64,000 bases of DNA. Origin: Sinorhizobium sp. 6-70 (GTDB lineage: Bacteria; Pseudomonadota; Alphaproteobacteria; Rhizobiales; Rhizobiaceae). The DNA is taken from positions 417,337-481,336 of the forward strand of contig NZ_JASKLS010000003.1 in assembly GCF_030124375.1 (NCBI RefSeq). Reading direction: 5' to 3'. Within the stretch, counting starts at the first letter, position 1. Every line of letters starts with the position of its first letter. Made by a program: the position numbers and the translations under genes. Shown piece after piece: positions 33,415 to 41,941 of the stretch. The notes beneath the pieces were generated by a model that saw only the letters and a program-made list of their open reading frames with translations, had not been told where the DNA came from and did no database searches.

Positions 33415-34142
33415 CCCGCGTGATCGCGGCCCTCGCCGGCGCCGAAACGGTGGCCGGGCTGGAACGCCACCCGGACAGTGGTGATGGGGCCGAGGTCATT
33501 CCAGGTTGTGCGATGGAGGATCAGCAGTGCCTGACCTTGCCTTGTCTGCAACAATCTTGCGTCGCGTCGGTCGGCGTTTTCGGCTGAAAAGGAAAATTCC
33601 GCCCGAAGATAGGGGGCGTTGCGTACCAGCCATTCGTTCGCATTCAGATCGCGGAAGCCGGCCTGCTGCAGCCCCGGCGCGGCACGCGGATTAAGCCAGC
33701 GGTCCTCCAGTTGGTAGGGCTTTCCGTCCGCGTAGTGCACGGCCCTGAGATGAACCAGAAGCTCGCCTTCCGGAAGGCCCAGGCGCGCTGCGATCTGCGC
33801 TGGGATCGGGCTGAGCCGCTGCGCGACGACGCGATGGCTGTAGGCCATTCCCGCCTCCTCGACCTGCTCGCGCACGATCGGAATTGAGAAGGTTGCCTTG
33901 CTCACCGGATTGATCGCCACGCGTGTGCCGGCCCGTCGCTTGCGATCCAGCAGGCCCTCATCCGCGAGCACTTGCAACGCCTTGTTGACCGTCGCCCGCG
34001 CAGCGTCGAACTCGACGGCCAGGTCTGCCTCGTCGGGTATACGCTCTCCCTGGCGCCACTTCAGTTCGACGATCCGACGACGGACCTCGTCGGCGATGCT
34101 TTGTGCCTTGGGCATGGTCCGGCCTGTCAGTTTGTCGCTCAC
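33411..34142 (-). CDS. GntR/HutC-family regulator of the downstream catabolic operon
   Basis: A 243-residue regulator. The N-terminal winged helix (about 10-75) reads ADEVRRRIVELKWRQGERIPDEADLAVEF then ARATVNKALQVLADEGLLDRKRRAGT; the remainder is a UTRA ligand domain. Start: GTG at 34142 with GGAGG about seven bases upstream; longer starts to 34316 run through the operator DNA. The stop codon is provided by repeat A3. It is divergent from the CaiB-like gene, with three evenly spaced direct repeats between, so it probably controls that operon and itself. Confidence 0.85.
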   Translation of the reverse strand: MSDKLTGRTMPKAQSIADEVRRRIVELKWRQGERIPDEADLAVEFDAARATVNKALQVLADEGLLDRKRRAGTRVAINPVSKATFSIPIVREQVEEAGMAYSHRVVAQRLSPIPAQIAARLGLPEGELLVHLRAVHYADGKPYQLEDRWLNPRAAPGLQQAGFRDLNANEWLVRNAPYLRAEFSFSAENADRRDARLLQTRQGQALLILHRTTWNDLGPITTVRVAFQPGHRFGAGEGRDHAG

Positions 34143-34178
34143 ATCTCCTCCACACCGCCAGAACAGCGTCACCGGTAA

Positions 34179-34238
34179 GTTTAGACACATCTTCAAAATA
34201 AGTATAGACATATCTGCTGTGTTATGTTTAGACATTAT
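34179..34238. promoter_or_regulatory. Three phased direct repeats, likely GntR operators
   Basis: GTTTAGACACAT (34179-34190), GTATAGACATAT (34202-34213) and GTTTAGACATTAT (34226-34238) share GTWTAGACAYWT. Their starts are 23 and 24 bp apart, close to two helical turns, so bound proteins would sit on one face of DNA. The array lies between the GntR gene and the CaiB-like gene. Confidence 0.65.
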
Positions 34239-34336
34239 CCATGTGTCGGCACCAATCGGGAGGAGGAGCGGATGCACGTTCTCAGCAATGCCATGACTCG
34301 TGACCAGGTAGCGCACCCGGCGTCGGAGACGCGGGT

Positions 34337-35488
34337 ATGAGCCGGCCGCTTGCGGGGATCAAGGTGCTGGACCTGTCCCGTGTGCTCGCGGGGCCTTACT
34401 GCACGGCACTGCTCGCCGATCTCGGGGCCGAGATCATAAAGCTGGAGCCGCCCGCTGGCGATGATTATCGCCATATCGGCCCGTTCAGTCAGGGTGAGAG
34501 CGCACTCTTCACGCTGAACAATCGAGGTAAGCGCAGCATTGTTCTAGACCTCAAGAACGCGGACGACCTGGCGCTGGCTGAGGCGCTTGCGGCTCGTGTC
34601 GATGTCGTGGTCGAGAATTTTCGCCCAGGCGTAGCCGCACGGTTGGGGCTCGGCGCCGAGGCGCTGCGGAAAGCCAATCCGCGCCTCATCTATTGCTCGA
34701 TCTCGGGCTTCGGCCAGGAGGGTCCATTCAGGGATCTGCCGGCCTATGACCTGGTTGTGCAAGCCATGTCCGGGCTTATGGCCAGCACCGGCGAAGAGAG
34801 CGGTGCGCCGCTGAAGACTGGCGAAAGCATTGCCGATCTGTTGTCCGGTCTATTTGCCAGCTGGTCGATCATGGCCGCGCTGGTGCAGCGCAATACCACA
34901 GGGCAGGGCGCCACGCTCGATGTCGCCATGTACGACGCGCTGTTTTCCATGCTGACCACCAGCCACGCGCTGCATCTCTATGCCGGACAACTGCCGCGAC
35001 GCGTCGGCAACCGCCATCCACTCTCGACGCCCTTTGGTTGTTTTGCCACCAGGGATGGGCAAGTGGTGATCGCCGTGCTGAACGCCCGACAATTCGCGGT
35101 GCTCGCGGATCTCATCGGCGCGCCCGAGGCTGCCGACGATCCGCGCTTCGCCACGGACACAAGCCGCACCGAGCATGAGCCGGCGTTGAAGGCGCTGATT
35201 GAGAATTGGTCTCGCACCGTGACCACAGACCAAGCCGTCGCCGCCCTTTTCGCTGCAGGCCTGCCGGCCGCACCGATCTGGGATATCGCGCAGGCGATGT
35301 CGAACGAGCACGCAGCCACTCGCGGTTTGGTCAGCCTGCTGCAGCATCCGGTGATGGGCGAGGCGCCCACAGTCGGTCAACCTGTCCGCTTCGACGGCGA
35401 GAAACCGGTGGCGACGACTTCGGCGCCGCGCCTTGGAGGCGATCGCGACGCGATCCTCAGGGAATTCGGATTGGAGAAACGCGCATGA
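34337..35488 (+). CDS. CaiB/BaiF-family (class III) CoA-transferase
   Basis: A 383-residue cytoplasmic enzyme that moves CoA between carboxylic acids. Features: GIKVLDLSRVLAGPYCTALLADLGAEIIKLEPP, NRGKRSIVLDLK, VVVENFRPG, and the catalytic Asp in AYDLVVQAMSGLMA (about residue 139). Length is typical. It begins the operon and overlaps the acyl-CoA dehydrogenase gene in ATGA form. Together they suggest activation and oxidation of a carboxylic acid, such as a carnitine-like or amino-acid-derived compound. Confidence 0.9.
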   Translation: MSRPLAGIKVLDLSRVLAGPYCTALLADLGAEIIKLEPPAGDDYRHIGPFSQGESALFTLNNRGKRSIVLDLKNADDLALAEALAARVDVVVENFRPGVAARLGLGAEALRKANPRLIYCSISGFGQEGPFRDLPAYDLVVQAMSGLMASTGEESGAPLKTGESIADLLSGLFASWSIMAALVQRNTTGQGATLDVAMYDALFSMLTTSHALHLYAGQLPRRVGNRHPLSTPFGCFATRDGQVVIAVLNARQFAVLADLIGAPEAADDPRFATDTSRTEHEPALKALIENWSRTVTTDQAVAALFAAGLPAAPIWDIAQAMSNEHAATRGLVSLLQHPVMGEAPTVGQPVRFDGEKPVATTSAPRLGGDRDAILREFGLEKRA

Positions 35489-36639
35489 CTGACGAATGGT
35501 ACATGCTGGCCGAGGAAGAGCGGCTGTTCTGCAACGTGCTCACCCGCATCTGCGCCGAGCGCATCGCTCCAAAGGCGGCCGAAACCGACGACACCTCGAC
35601 CTTCGTTCACGACCAACTGGCGATTTTGGCCGAGGCCGGGATGCTTGGCGCCAATCTGCCCGAGGCATATGGCGGCAGCGGCATCTCTGCCCCGGCGCTG
35701 CTGAGGGCAGTGGCGATCGTCGCCGGCGCCTGCGGCTCCACGGCTTCGGCGCTGACGGCACATTATCTGGCGACCGACTCGATCCTCTTTGGCGGGACGG
35801 AGACGCAGAAGCAGGAATGGCTGACCAGGGCCGCGACGGGCGAAGCCTTGGGAGCATTCGGCCTGACCGAACCCACTGCGGGATCTGACCCGGCCGACAT
35901 GAAAACCCGCGCACGCCGCACCGACATTGGCTGGCATCTCAAGGGTACGAAATGCTTCATCTCGAATGGCGGTGTGGCGGATTTCATCGTGCTTTATGCT
36001 GTGACCGACCCGGAGAAGCGACATCGCGGCATCTCGGCCTTCCTTCTGCCCAAGGGCACGCCGGGCCTTGAAGCAGGGCCGGCGGAAAAGACCATGGGGC
36101 TGAAGGGCGGTCATGTCTTCACGCTGAACATCGATTGCCATCTCCCTGCGGATGCCCTGCTGGGCGAGGAGGGCAGCGGCTTCCGCACCGCGATGCAGGT
36201 GCTCGACAATGGCCGCATCGAAGTGGCCGCTCAGTGTCTCGGAATGGCCGAGGCGGCGATGAAAGCGGCCATCGGCTATGCGAAGGACCGCATCATCGGC
36301 GGCCAGCCGTTGAGTGACCGGCAGGGCATACGCTGGATGATCGCGGATATGGGATTGGCCTATCGTTCGGCCTTGCTGGTCGCTCAGGACGCAGCGCGGC
36401 AACGGGACCTGGCGCACGCAGGCGGCGGGCGCTTCTCTCTCGCGGCCTCCATGGCTAAGCTGCATGCATCCGAGGCTGCCGGCCGCATCGCGGACTGCGC
36501 GCTGCAACTGCACGGCGGCTATGGATATACTCGCGATTTTCCGATCGAACGGATCAACCGCGATTTGCGGATCATGCGAATCTACGAAGGGTCAAGTGAA
36601 ATTCAACGCATCATCATTTCCGGCCAGATGCTGAACTGA
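35485..36639 (+). CDS. Acyl-CoA dehydrogenase
   Basis: A 384-residue FAD enzyme introducing a 2,3 double bond into acyl-CoA. The N-terminal helical domain holds LAEAGMLGANLPEAYGGSG. The middle domain has GAFGLTEPTAGSDPADMKTRA and KCFISNGGVADFIVLYA. The C-terminal domain has AMQVLDNGRIEVAAQCLGMAE, LQLHGGYGYTRDFPIERINRD and the catalytic-region RIYEGSSEIQRIII. It is translationally coupled to the CaiB-like gene. Substrate is unknown. A family B repeat follows 5 bp after the stop. Confidence 0.93.
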   Translation: MTDEWYMLAEEERLFCNVLTRICAERIAPKAAETDDTSTFVHDQLAILAEAGMLGANLPEAYGGSGISAPALLRAVAIVAGACGSTASALTAHYLATDSILFGGTETQKQEWLTRAATGEALGAFGLTEPTAGSDPADMKTRARRTDIGWHLKGTKCFISNGGVADFIVLYAVTDPEKRHRGISAFLLPKGTPGLEAGPAEKTMGLKGGHVFTLNIDCHLPADALLGEEGSGFRTAMQVLDNGRIEVAAQCLGMAEAAMKAAIGYAKDRIIGGQPLSDRQGIRWMIADMGLAYRSALLVAQDAARQRDLAHAGGGRFSLAASMAKLHASEAAGRIADCALQLHGGYGYTRDFPIERINRDLRIMRIYEGSSEIQRIIISGQMLN

Positions 36640-36643
36640 CCTA

Positions 36644-36747
36644 CTGCAGGTTTCCTTAAATCGTAGCCGATTTAAGGATAAAAACGTGCAGCCATTCAAA
36701 GTGCTACAGCGTCCTTTGCGCATCTTGTCAGGCGCGCGGCGCTGTAG
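36644..36747. repeat. Family B palindromic repeat, copy 3
   Basis: A full copy, from CTGCAGGTTTCCTTAAATCG to GGCGCTGTAG, lies between the acyl-CoA dehydrogenase gene and the transporter genes of one apparent operon. It could weaken or process the transcript there. Confidence 0.88.
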
Positions 36748-36798
36748 GGCGGAACCGCAGACAGTCCAGAGCGCAATACACAACAAGGAGCAACTGCA

Positions 36799-37617
36799 AT
36801 GAGCATTCACATGACCATCAAGGGCGCGCTTTTCGGCTTGGCCGCACTTGGCCTCGCGAGCGCCGCCGAGGCCGACCAGCTTGCCGACATCAAGGCCGCG
36901 GGCAAGATCGTTACCGCGACCGACATGCACTACGCCCCCTTCGATATGCTGAACAACGGCACCTATGAGGGCATGACCAAGGACCTGTTCGATGCGGTTG
37001 CCAAGGAGATCGGAGTCGAGCCGGTCTATCAGGATATTCCCTGGACCGCCGAGCTGCCGGGTCTTGAGGTCAAGAAGTTCGACATCGTGATCGCACCGGT
37101 GACCATCACGCCGGAGCGGCTTCAGCGCTACACGTTCACCTTGCCGATCGCTGACGCGACCGTCTCGCTGGTCAAGGCCGCGAGCAACAATGAACTTACC
37201 AAACCCGAAGACATCAAGGGCAAGACTGTCGGCGTCCAGCAGGGCACCGCGCAATTCAAGCAGCTTGAGGCGTACGGCCAGAAGCTGGGCGATGTGACGA
37301 TCAAGGAATACGGCACCACGGACGAAGCCTATGCCGACCTCGCTGCCGGCCGTCTGGATGCGGTTGCTGGCTCGCTGCCGAACCTCACCTATCTGGTGAA
37401 GAACCGCGCCGAGACCTTTGCCCTCTTCACGCCCGCCCAGTTCGGTGAGCCGAAATATTTTGCCTGGGTGCTGCGCAAGGACGCCGACAGTGAGAGCTTT
37501 GCCAAGGCCATCAACGACGCGCTGTTGAAGATGACGGCTGACGGCCGCGTCAAGGCCATTCAGGAAAAGTGGCTGGGTACCTATACCGAATTGCCCAGTG
37601 AAGTCCCGGCGAATTAA
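36799..37617 (+). CDS. Polar amino-acid ABC transporter, substrate-binding protein
   Basis: A 272-residue SBP_bac_3 (family 3) periplasmic protein. The signal peptide (LFGLAALGLASAAEA) is followed by ADQLADIKAAGKIVTATDMHYAPFDM, then YEGMTKDLFDAVAKEIGVEP, the family motif DIVIAPVTITPERLQRYTFTLP and GKTVGVQQGTAQ. The ligand is a small amino acid or related compound. A ribosome site, AAGGAG, lies about nine bases upstream. It heads a complete importer. Confidence 0.9.
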   Translation: MSIHMTIKGALFGLAALGLASAAEADQLADIKAAGKIVTATDMHYAPFDMLNNGTYEGMTKDLFDAVAKEIGVEPVYQDIPWTAELPGLEVKKFDIVIAPVTITPERLQRYTFTLPIADATVSLVKAASNNELTKPEDIKGKTVGVQQGTAQFKQLEAYGQKLGDVTIKEYGTTDEAYADLAAGRLDAVAGSLPNLTYLVKNRAETFALFTPAQFGEPKYFAWVLRKDADSESFAKAINDALLKMTADGRVKAIQEKWLGTYTELPSEVPAN

Positions 37618-37625
37618 GTTGCTTG

Positions 37626-37648
37626 CGGGCGGAGGCCGCCTCCGCCCG
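37626..37648 (+). promoter_or_regulatory. Stem-loop between binding-protein and permease genes
   Basis: CGGGCGGAGG (37626-37635) and CCTCCGCCCG (37639-37648) are exact complements around CCG, starting 8 bp after the stop. There is no T-run. This matches the hairpin after the other binding-protein gene (3787-3818) and may favour higher binding-protein expression. Confidence 0.55.
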
Positions 37649-37673
37649 TTCCCTTGTAGCAAGGTGAGGGCGC

Positions 37674-38321
37674 ATGTTTTCCTTCGCGGTTTTCCTTGAA
37701 AGCTTCTGGCCGCTGTTCTGGGCGGCGCGATACACGCTGCTGATCTCCGTTCTGGGCATCGGGCTGGGCCTGGTGATTGGTACACTCATCTGCGCTGCGC
37801 GCCTGTCGCCTTACCCGCCACTGCGCCGCTTTGCCGCCATCTGGGTCAGTTTCCTGCGCGGCGTGCCGCTCCTGGTGCAACTGCTGGTGTTCTACTACAC
37901 CTTGCCGGTCATCGGCCTGGATGTGCCACCGATGGTCGCCGCCGTGGTGACCGTGGGCATCTGCGCCAGTGCTTATATCTCGGAAATCTGGCGCGGCGCG
38001 ATCGCGGCTCTGCCGAAAGGCCAGACCGAGGCCGCGGTTGCCATTGGCATGAACCCCCGCGACGTGTGGACCCGGGTGATCCTTCCACAGGCCGTGACGC
38101 TTTCGCTGCCGGCGTTGATCAACGAACTTATCTTGCTCGTGAAGGCGTCGTCGCTGGTTTCGGTCGTCGGCATTCTCGAACTCACTCGCGCCAGCCAGGC
38201 GCAGGCCGCTACCACCTTCCGTCCGCTTGAGGTCTATATAGCGGCGGCTTGCATCTATCTGCTGATAAACTTGTGCTTGGCGGCGCTGGGACGATACCTC
38301 GAACACAGGACGGCCGCCTGA
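37674..38321 (+). CDS. Polar amino-acid ABC transporter permease 1
   Basis: A 215-residue HisM/GlnP-type permease with about five hydrophobic segments. It has FAAIWVSFLRGVPLLVQLLVFYY and the ATPase-contact loop EAAVAIGMNPRDVWTRVILPQA (about residues 122-143). Its TGA overlaps the next ATG. It forms a heterodimer with permease 2. Confidence 0.9.
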   Translation: MFSFAVFLESFWPLFWAARYTLLISVLGIGLGLVIGTLICAARLSPYPPLRRFAAIWVSFLRGVPLLVQLLVFYYTLPVIGLDVPPMVAAVVTVGICASAYISEIWRGAIAALPKGQTEAAVAIGMNPRDVWTRVILPQAVTLSLPALINELILLVKASSLVSVVGILELTRASQAQAATTFRPLEVYIAAACIYLLINLCLAALGRYLEHRTAA

Positions 38322-38983
38322 TGGAATGGAGTATTCTGCAGCAATATGGCCCCTCGCTGCTGAAGGGCTTCGGCAATACCGTCCTCTGCTGGGCACTGGG
38401 CACGGTCTTCGGCATGGCGCTTGGCCTCGTCATCGCGCTCATTCAGCGCTATGCGCCGCGCTGGGTCACGTGGATCGTCCAGGCCTATATCGAAGTGATC
38501 CGCGGCACGCCATTCCTCGTCCAGCTGTTCGTCCTCTACTACGGCGGCCCGCTCGTCGGCCTGCGCCTTGACGCGCTGCCCGCGGGCCTCCTGGGATTGA
38601 CGATCTATGGCAGTCCCTATTTCGCCGAGATATTCCGCTCGGGCTTCCGCGCCGTACCGCTCGGCCAGATCGAGGCGGCCCGTGCGATCGGCATGTCCGA
38701 ACTCAATATCGTGCGCCGTATCCTGCTGCCGCTGGGGCTGGTCTCCGCGCTGCCGGCGTTGGTGAACTTCTCGATTATCCTCACCAAGGAAACGGTGATC
38801 CTGTCGATCATAACCGTTCCCGAACTGCTGTATCAGGTGCAGCGCATGTCGGCCGAAACCTTCCGCTACCTGGAAGCAAACCTGGTATTGGCGCTGTTCT
38901 TCTGGGGGCTGGTCGAGGCGATCTCGCGTGTCGGCCACAGAATGGAAGCGCGCATCACGAAACATCTGATCGAAAGGACGTAA
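38321..38983 (+). CDS. Polar amino-acid ABC transporter permease 2
   Basis: A 220-residue permease of the same family: [43 protein letters not shown] and the following hydrophobic stretch [19 protein letters not shown]. The start at 38321 ([10 protein letters not shown]) overlaps the previous stop as TGATG; a longer frame to 38249 is only shadow of permease 1. One base separates it from the ATPase gene. Confidence 0.9.
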   Translation: MEWSILQQYGPSLLKGFGNTVLCWALGTVFGMALGLVIALIQRYAPRWVTWIVQAYIEVIRGTPFLVQLFVLYYGGPLVGLRLDALPAGLLGLTIYGSPYFAEIFRSGFRAVPLGQIEAARAIGMSELNIVRRILLPLGLVSALPALVNFSIILTKETVILSIITVPELLYQVQRMSAETFRYLEANLVLALFFWGLVEAISRVGHRMEARITKHLIERT

Positions 38984-38984
38984 G

Positions 38985-39758
38985 ATGCTTGCTGCGTCAT
39001 CCGTCGAAATCCGCAAGGTCAACAAATACTACGGCGACTTTCAGGCGTTGAAGGATATCGACCTGTCGATCCTGCCGGGCAAGGTCACCTGCCTGATCGG
39101 CCCCTCGGGCTCGGGAAAGTCGACGCTCCTGCGCTGCATTAATTTCCTTGAGGAGTATGATTCCGGCGAAGTTCGCATCGACGGCCAGCTGATCGGCTAT
39201 GACGCGCCGGGCAAGAGGATGCCGGGCCGCAAGCTGCGCGAGATGCGCCGCTCGATCGGCATGGTGTTCCAGCAGTTCAACCTCTGGCCGCACATGACTG
39301 CCAGGGAGAACGTCGCCGAAGGTTTGATCCGCGTGCGCGGGATGTCGAAATCCGAGGCGGAGCGCCGCGCCGCCGAGGCGCTGGCCAAGGTCGGGCTGGC
39401 GGATAAGATGGCGAACCATCCCTCTCGGCTTTCCGGCGGCCAGCAGCAGCGCGTTGCAATAGCCCGCGCGATCGCCATGGAACCCAAGCTGATGCTATTC
39501 GACGAGCCGACCTCGGCGCTGGACCCGGAGCTGGTCGGCGAAGTGCTGAACGTCATGAAAACGCTGGCCGGCGAGGGGATGACCATGGTGGTCGTGACGC
39601 ATGAAATGGGTTTCGCCGCCCATGTCGCCGATCAGGTCGTCTTCATGGAGAAAGGCGAACTGGTCGGCGTCGACAGCCCCGACCGCATCCTGCATCATCC
39701 CGAGGACGCGCGTATTCAGTCCTTCCTGCGCACCTATCATGAGCGCAACAGCTTCTGA
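38985..39758 (+). CDS. Polar amino-acid ABC transporter ATP-binding protein
   Basis: A 257-residue GlnQ/HisP-type ATPase. Walker [19 protein letters not shown] (about residue 37), Q-loop [12 protein letters not shown], signature [15 protein letters not shown], Walker [21 protein letters not shown] and H-loop VVTHEMGFA are all intact. It is last in the operon and completes the importer that presumably feeds the CoA-transferase/dehydrogenase pathway. Confidence 0.93.
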   Translation: MLAASSVEIRKVNKYYGDFQALKDIDLSILPGKVTCLIGPSGSGKSTLLRCINFLEEYDSGEVRIDGQLIGYDAPGKRMPGRKLREMRRSIGMVFQQFNLWPHMTARENVAEGLIRVRGMSKSEAERRAAEALAKVGLADKMANHPSRLSGGQQQRVAIARAIAMEPKLMLFDEPTSALDPELVGEVLNVMKTLAGEGMTMVVVTHEMGFAAHVADQVVFMEKGELVGVDSPDRILHHPEDARIQSFLRTYHERNSF

Positions 39759-39980
39759 GTGCGAACGGGCGTTGCGGCGGTGCCGCAGTGACTGAGACGC
39801 GACGGCCTCCTTCTTTGGCGCGAGGGCGTCACAGGAAGCTAGTCTATGACGCCTGCATGTCCGTCGGACAAAATGCCTCCTTCGTACAGCCTGGTATTCA
39901 CAAGGCGGGCCGTTTGGCCTAAAGAACGCGCAGATAAAACTCCGGTCGCAGCCTACCCGGTCAAAACAAGGACACCTGTC

Positions 39981-40691
39981 ATGAAAACCATCGTGATCTG
40001 CTCCGGCGGATTGGATTCCGTCTCGCTTGCGTATAAGGTCGCAGCGGAATACGAACTTGTCGGCCTGCTATCGTTCGACTACGGCCAAAGGCACCGCAAG
40101 GAACTGGATTTCGCCGCCGCCTGCGCCGAACGTCTCGGCGTCCCCCACCAGATCATCGACATTCGCGAGATCGGCCGCCACTTGAGCGGTTCGGCATTGA
40201 CCGACGATGTCGATGTGCCGGATGGACATTACGCCGAGGAAACCATGAAGGTAACGGTCGTGCCGAACCGCAACGCCATCATGCTCGCGATCGCCTTCGG
40301 CGTTGCCGCGGCCCGCAAGGCCGATGCGGTGGCGACCGCCGTGCATGGCGGCGATCACTTCATCTATCCCGACTGTCGGCCGGGGTTCATCGACGCGTTT
40401 CAGGCGATGCAGGCCCACGCCCTGGAGGGCTATGCCGACGTCACGCTCTATGCGCCGTACGTCAACGTCTCCAAGGCCGAGATCGTTGCGGACGGGGCGA
40501 GGAATGGAACGCCCTTCGCCGCGACCTGGTCGTGCTACAAGGGTGGCGCGCGCCATTGTGGCCGTTGCGGCACCTGCGTCGAGCGACGCGAAGCCTTTCA
40601 TCTCGCGGGCGTCGAGGATCCGACGGAATACGATGATCCGGATTTCTGGACTTCGGCTACAGGCGCCTTCTCCGCCGAGGAGGTGAAATAA
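39981..40691 (+). CDS. queC: 7-cyano-7-deazaguanine synthase QueC
   Basis: A 236-residue enzyme that turns 7-carboxy-7-deazaguanine into preQ0 using ATP and ammonia, for queuosine in tRNA. The PP-loop ICSGGLDSVSLAYK lies at residues 6-19. The C-terminal zinc site has four cysteines (CYKGGARHCGRCGTC). The start at 39981 has AAGGA eight bases upstream; the frame extends upstream but without support. It overlaps queD by one base. I looked for a preQ1 riboswitch in the leader and did not see one. Confidence 0.95.
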   Translation: MKTIVICSGGLDSVSLAYKVAAEYELVGLLSFDYGQRHRKELDFAAACAERLGVPHQIIDIREIGRHLSGSALTDDVDVPDGHYAEETMKVTVVPNRNAIMLAIAFGVAAARKADAVATAVHGGDHFIYPDCRPGFIDAFQAMQAHALEGYADVTLYAPYVNVSKAEIVADGARNGTPFAATWSCYKGGARHCGRCGTCVERREAFHLAGVEDPTEYDDPDFWTSATGAFSAEEVK

Positions 40692-41047
40692 TGTTCCGCA
40701 TCACCAAGGAATTCCATTTCTCCGCCTCGCATCAGCTGACGAGCCTGCCGCCCGAGCATCAGTGCGCGCGGCTGCACGGGCATAACTATGTCGTCGAGAT
40801 CGAGCTTTCGGCCGAAACGTTGAACGAACACGGCTTCGTCCGCGACTATCATGAGCTCGCGCCGTTGAAGCGCTACATCGACGAGACCTTCGATCACCGG
40901 CATCTCAACGACGTTCTCGGCCACGACCGCGTGACGGCGGAATGTCTGGCGCAGCACTTCTACGACTGGTGCAAGGCGCGGCTTCCGGAGACGGCCGCGG
41001 TGCGCGTCAGCGAAACGGCGAAGACCTGGGCGGAATACCGGCCATGA
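40691..41047 (+). CDS. queD: 6-carboxy-5,6,7,8-tetrahydropterin synthase QueD
   Basis: A 118-residue PTPS-family enzyme, second step of 7-deazaguanine synthesis. FHFSASHQL and [12 protein letters not shown] carry the zinc-binding histidines, and the catalytic Cys is in [17 protein letters not shown] and a late Glu ([10 protein letters not shown]) complete the pattern. It overlaps queC at its start and queE at its stop (ATGA), so the three are translated as a unit. Confidence 0.95.
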   Translation: MFRITKEFHFSASHQLTSLPPEHQCARLHGHNYVVEIELSAETLNEHGFVRDYHELAPLKRYIDETFDHRHLNDVLGHDRVTAECLAQHFYDWCKARLPETAAVRVSETAKTWAEYRP

Positions 41048-41781
41048 GCTCCGACAGATCCGCCGAGATCCGTGTCAGCGAGATTTTTGGGCCGACGATA
41101 CAAGGTGAGGGCGTGCTGATCGGCCTGCCGACCGTCTTCGTCAGGACCGGTGGGTGCGATTATCGCTGCTCCTGGTGCGACAGCATGCATGCGGTCGACA
41201 GCCGCTATCGCGACGAATGGAAGGCGATGTCCACGGAGGATGTATGGCGCGAGGTCACGCGGCTGTCAGACGGAAAGCCGCTTATGGTCTCGCTCTCTGG
41301 CGGCAATCCGGCCATCCAGCCGCTTGGCGAGCTTATCGACCGCGGCCATCGCCACGGTTACCGCTTTGCCCTTGAAACGCAGGGGTCGGTTGCCAGGGAC
41401 TGGTTTGCCGATCTGGACGTGTTGGTGCTGAGCCCGAAGCCGCCGTCAAGCTCGATGGAAACGGACTGGCAGGCATTCGACGCATGTCTGCGAATGGCTG
41501 AGGGCAGGCCGCAAACGGTGCTGAAGATCGTCGTGTTCGACGAGGCGGATTATGCCTATGCGCGGGGCGCGGCCGCGCGTTATCCGCAACTGCCCGTCTA
41601 TCTGCAACCCGGCAATCACACACCGCCGCCCGCCGATGACGACAATGCGGCGATCGACATCGGCGGCATAATGGAGCGCATGCTCTGGCTGGTCGCCAAG
41701 GTTACGGAGGACCGCTGGTTCGAGGCCCGCGTCCTGCCGCAACTGCATGTCCTGCTCTGGGGCAACAAGCGCGGCGTCTGA
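41044..41781 (+). CDS. queE: 7-carboxy-7-deazaguanine synthase QueE (radical SAM)
   Basis: A 245-residue radical SAM enzyme making 7-carboxy-7-deazaguanine. The iron-sulfur motif is [11 protein letters not shown] (CxxxCxxC, about residues 37-47), preceded by [21 protein letters not shown], which binds substrate. [12 protein letters not shown] is the SAM GGE-like motif, here GGN as is common in QueE. It completes the queCDE operon; queF is not in the window. Confidence 0.95.
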   Translation: MSSDRSAEIRVSEIFGPTIQGEGVLIGLPTVFVRTGGCDYRCSWCDSMHAVDSRYRDEWKAMSTEDVWREVTRLSDGKPLMVSLSGGNPAIQPLGELIDRGHRHGYRFALETQGSVARDWFADLDVLVLSPKPPSSSMETDWQAFDACLRMAEGRPQTVLKIVVFDEADYAYARGAAARYPQLPVYLQPGNHTPPPADDDNAAIDIGGIMERMLWLVAKVTEDRWFEARVLPQLHVLLWGNKRGV

Positions 41782-41941
41782 AGCAATTCCCAGTTGCCTG
41801 GAGTTGCCTTTATTTCAAAGAGTTATGTCGGTTCCTTGATATCGAGCATGATGAGTTTGGGATGTGAGCCGGAAACGCGCCGCCCTGCAGGCAGTCCCCG
41901 GCGTGCGGCGAAGCGCTTCACTGGCCGAAGCCATAGGGCCG

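Noticed and set aside
39759-39980. preQ1 riboswitch ahead of queC
   Set aside because: I searched the leader for the preQ1-I and preQ1-II pairing patterns and saw none.
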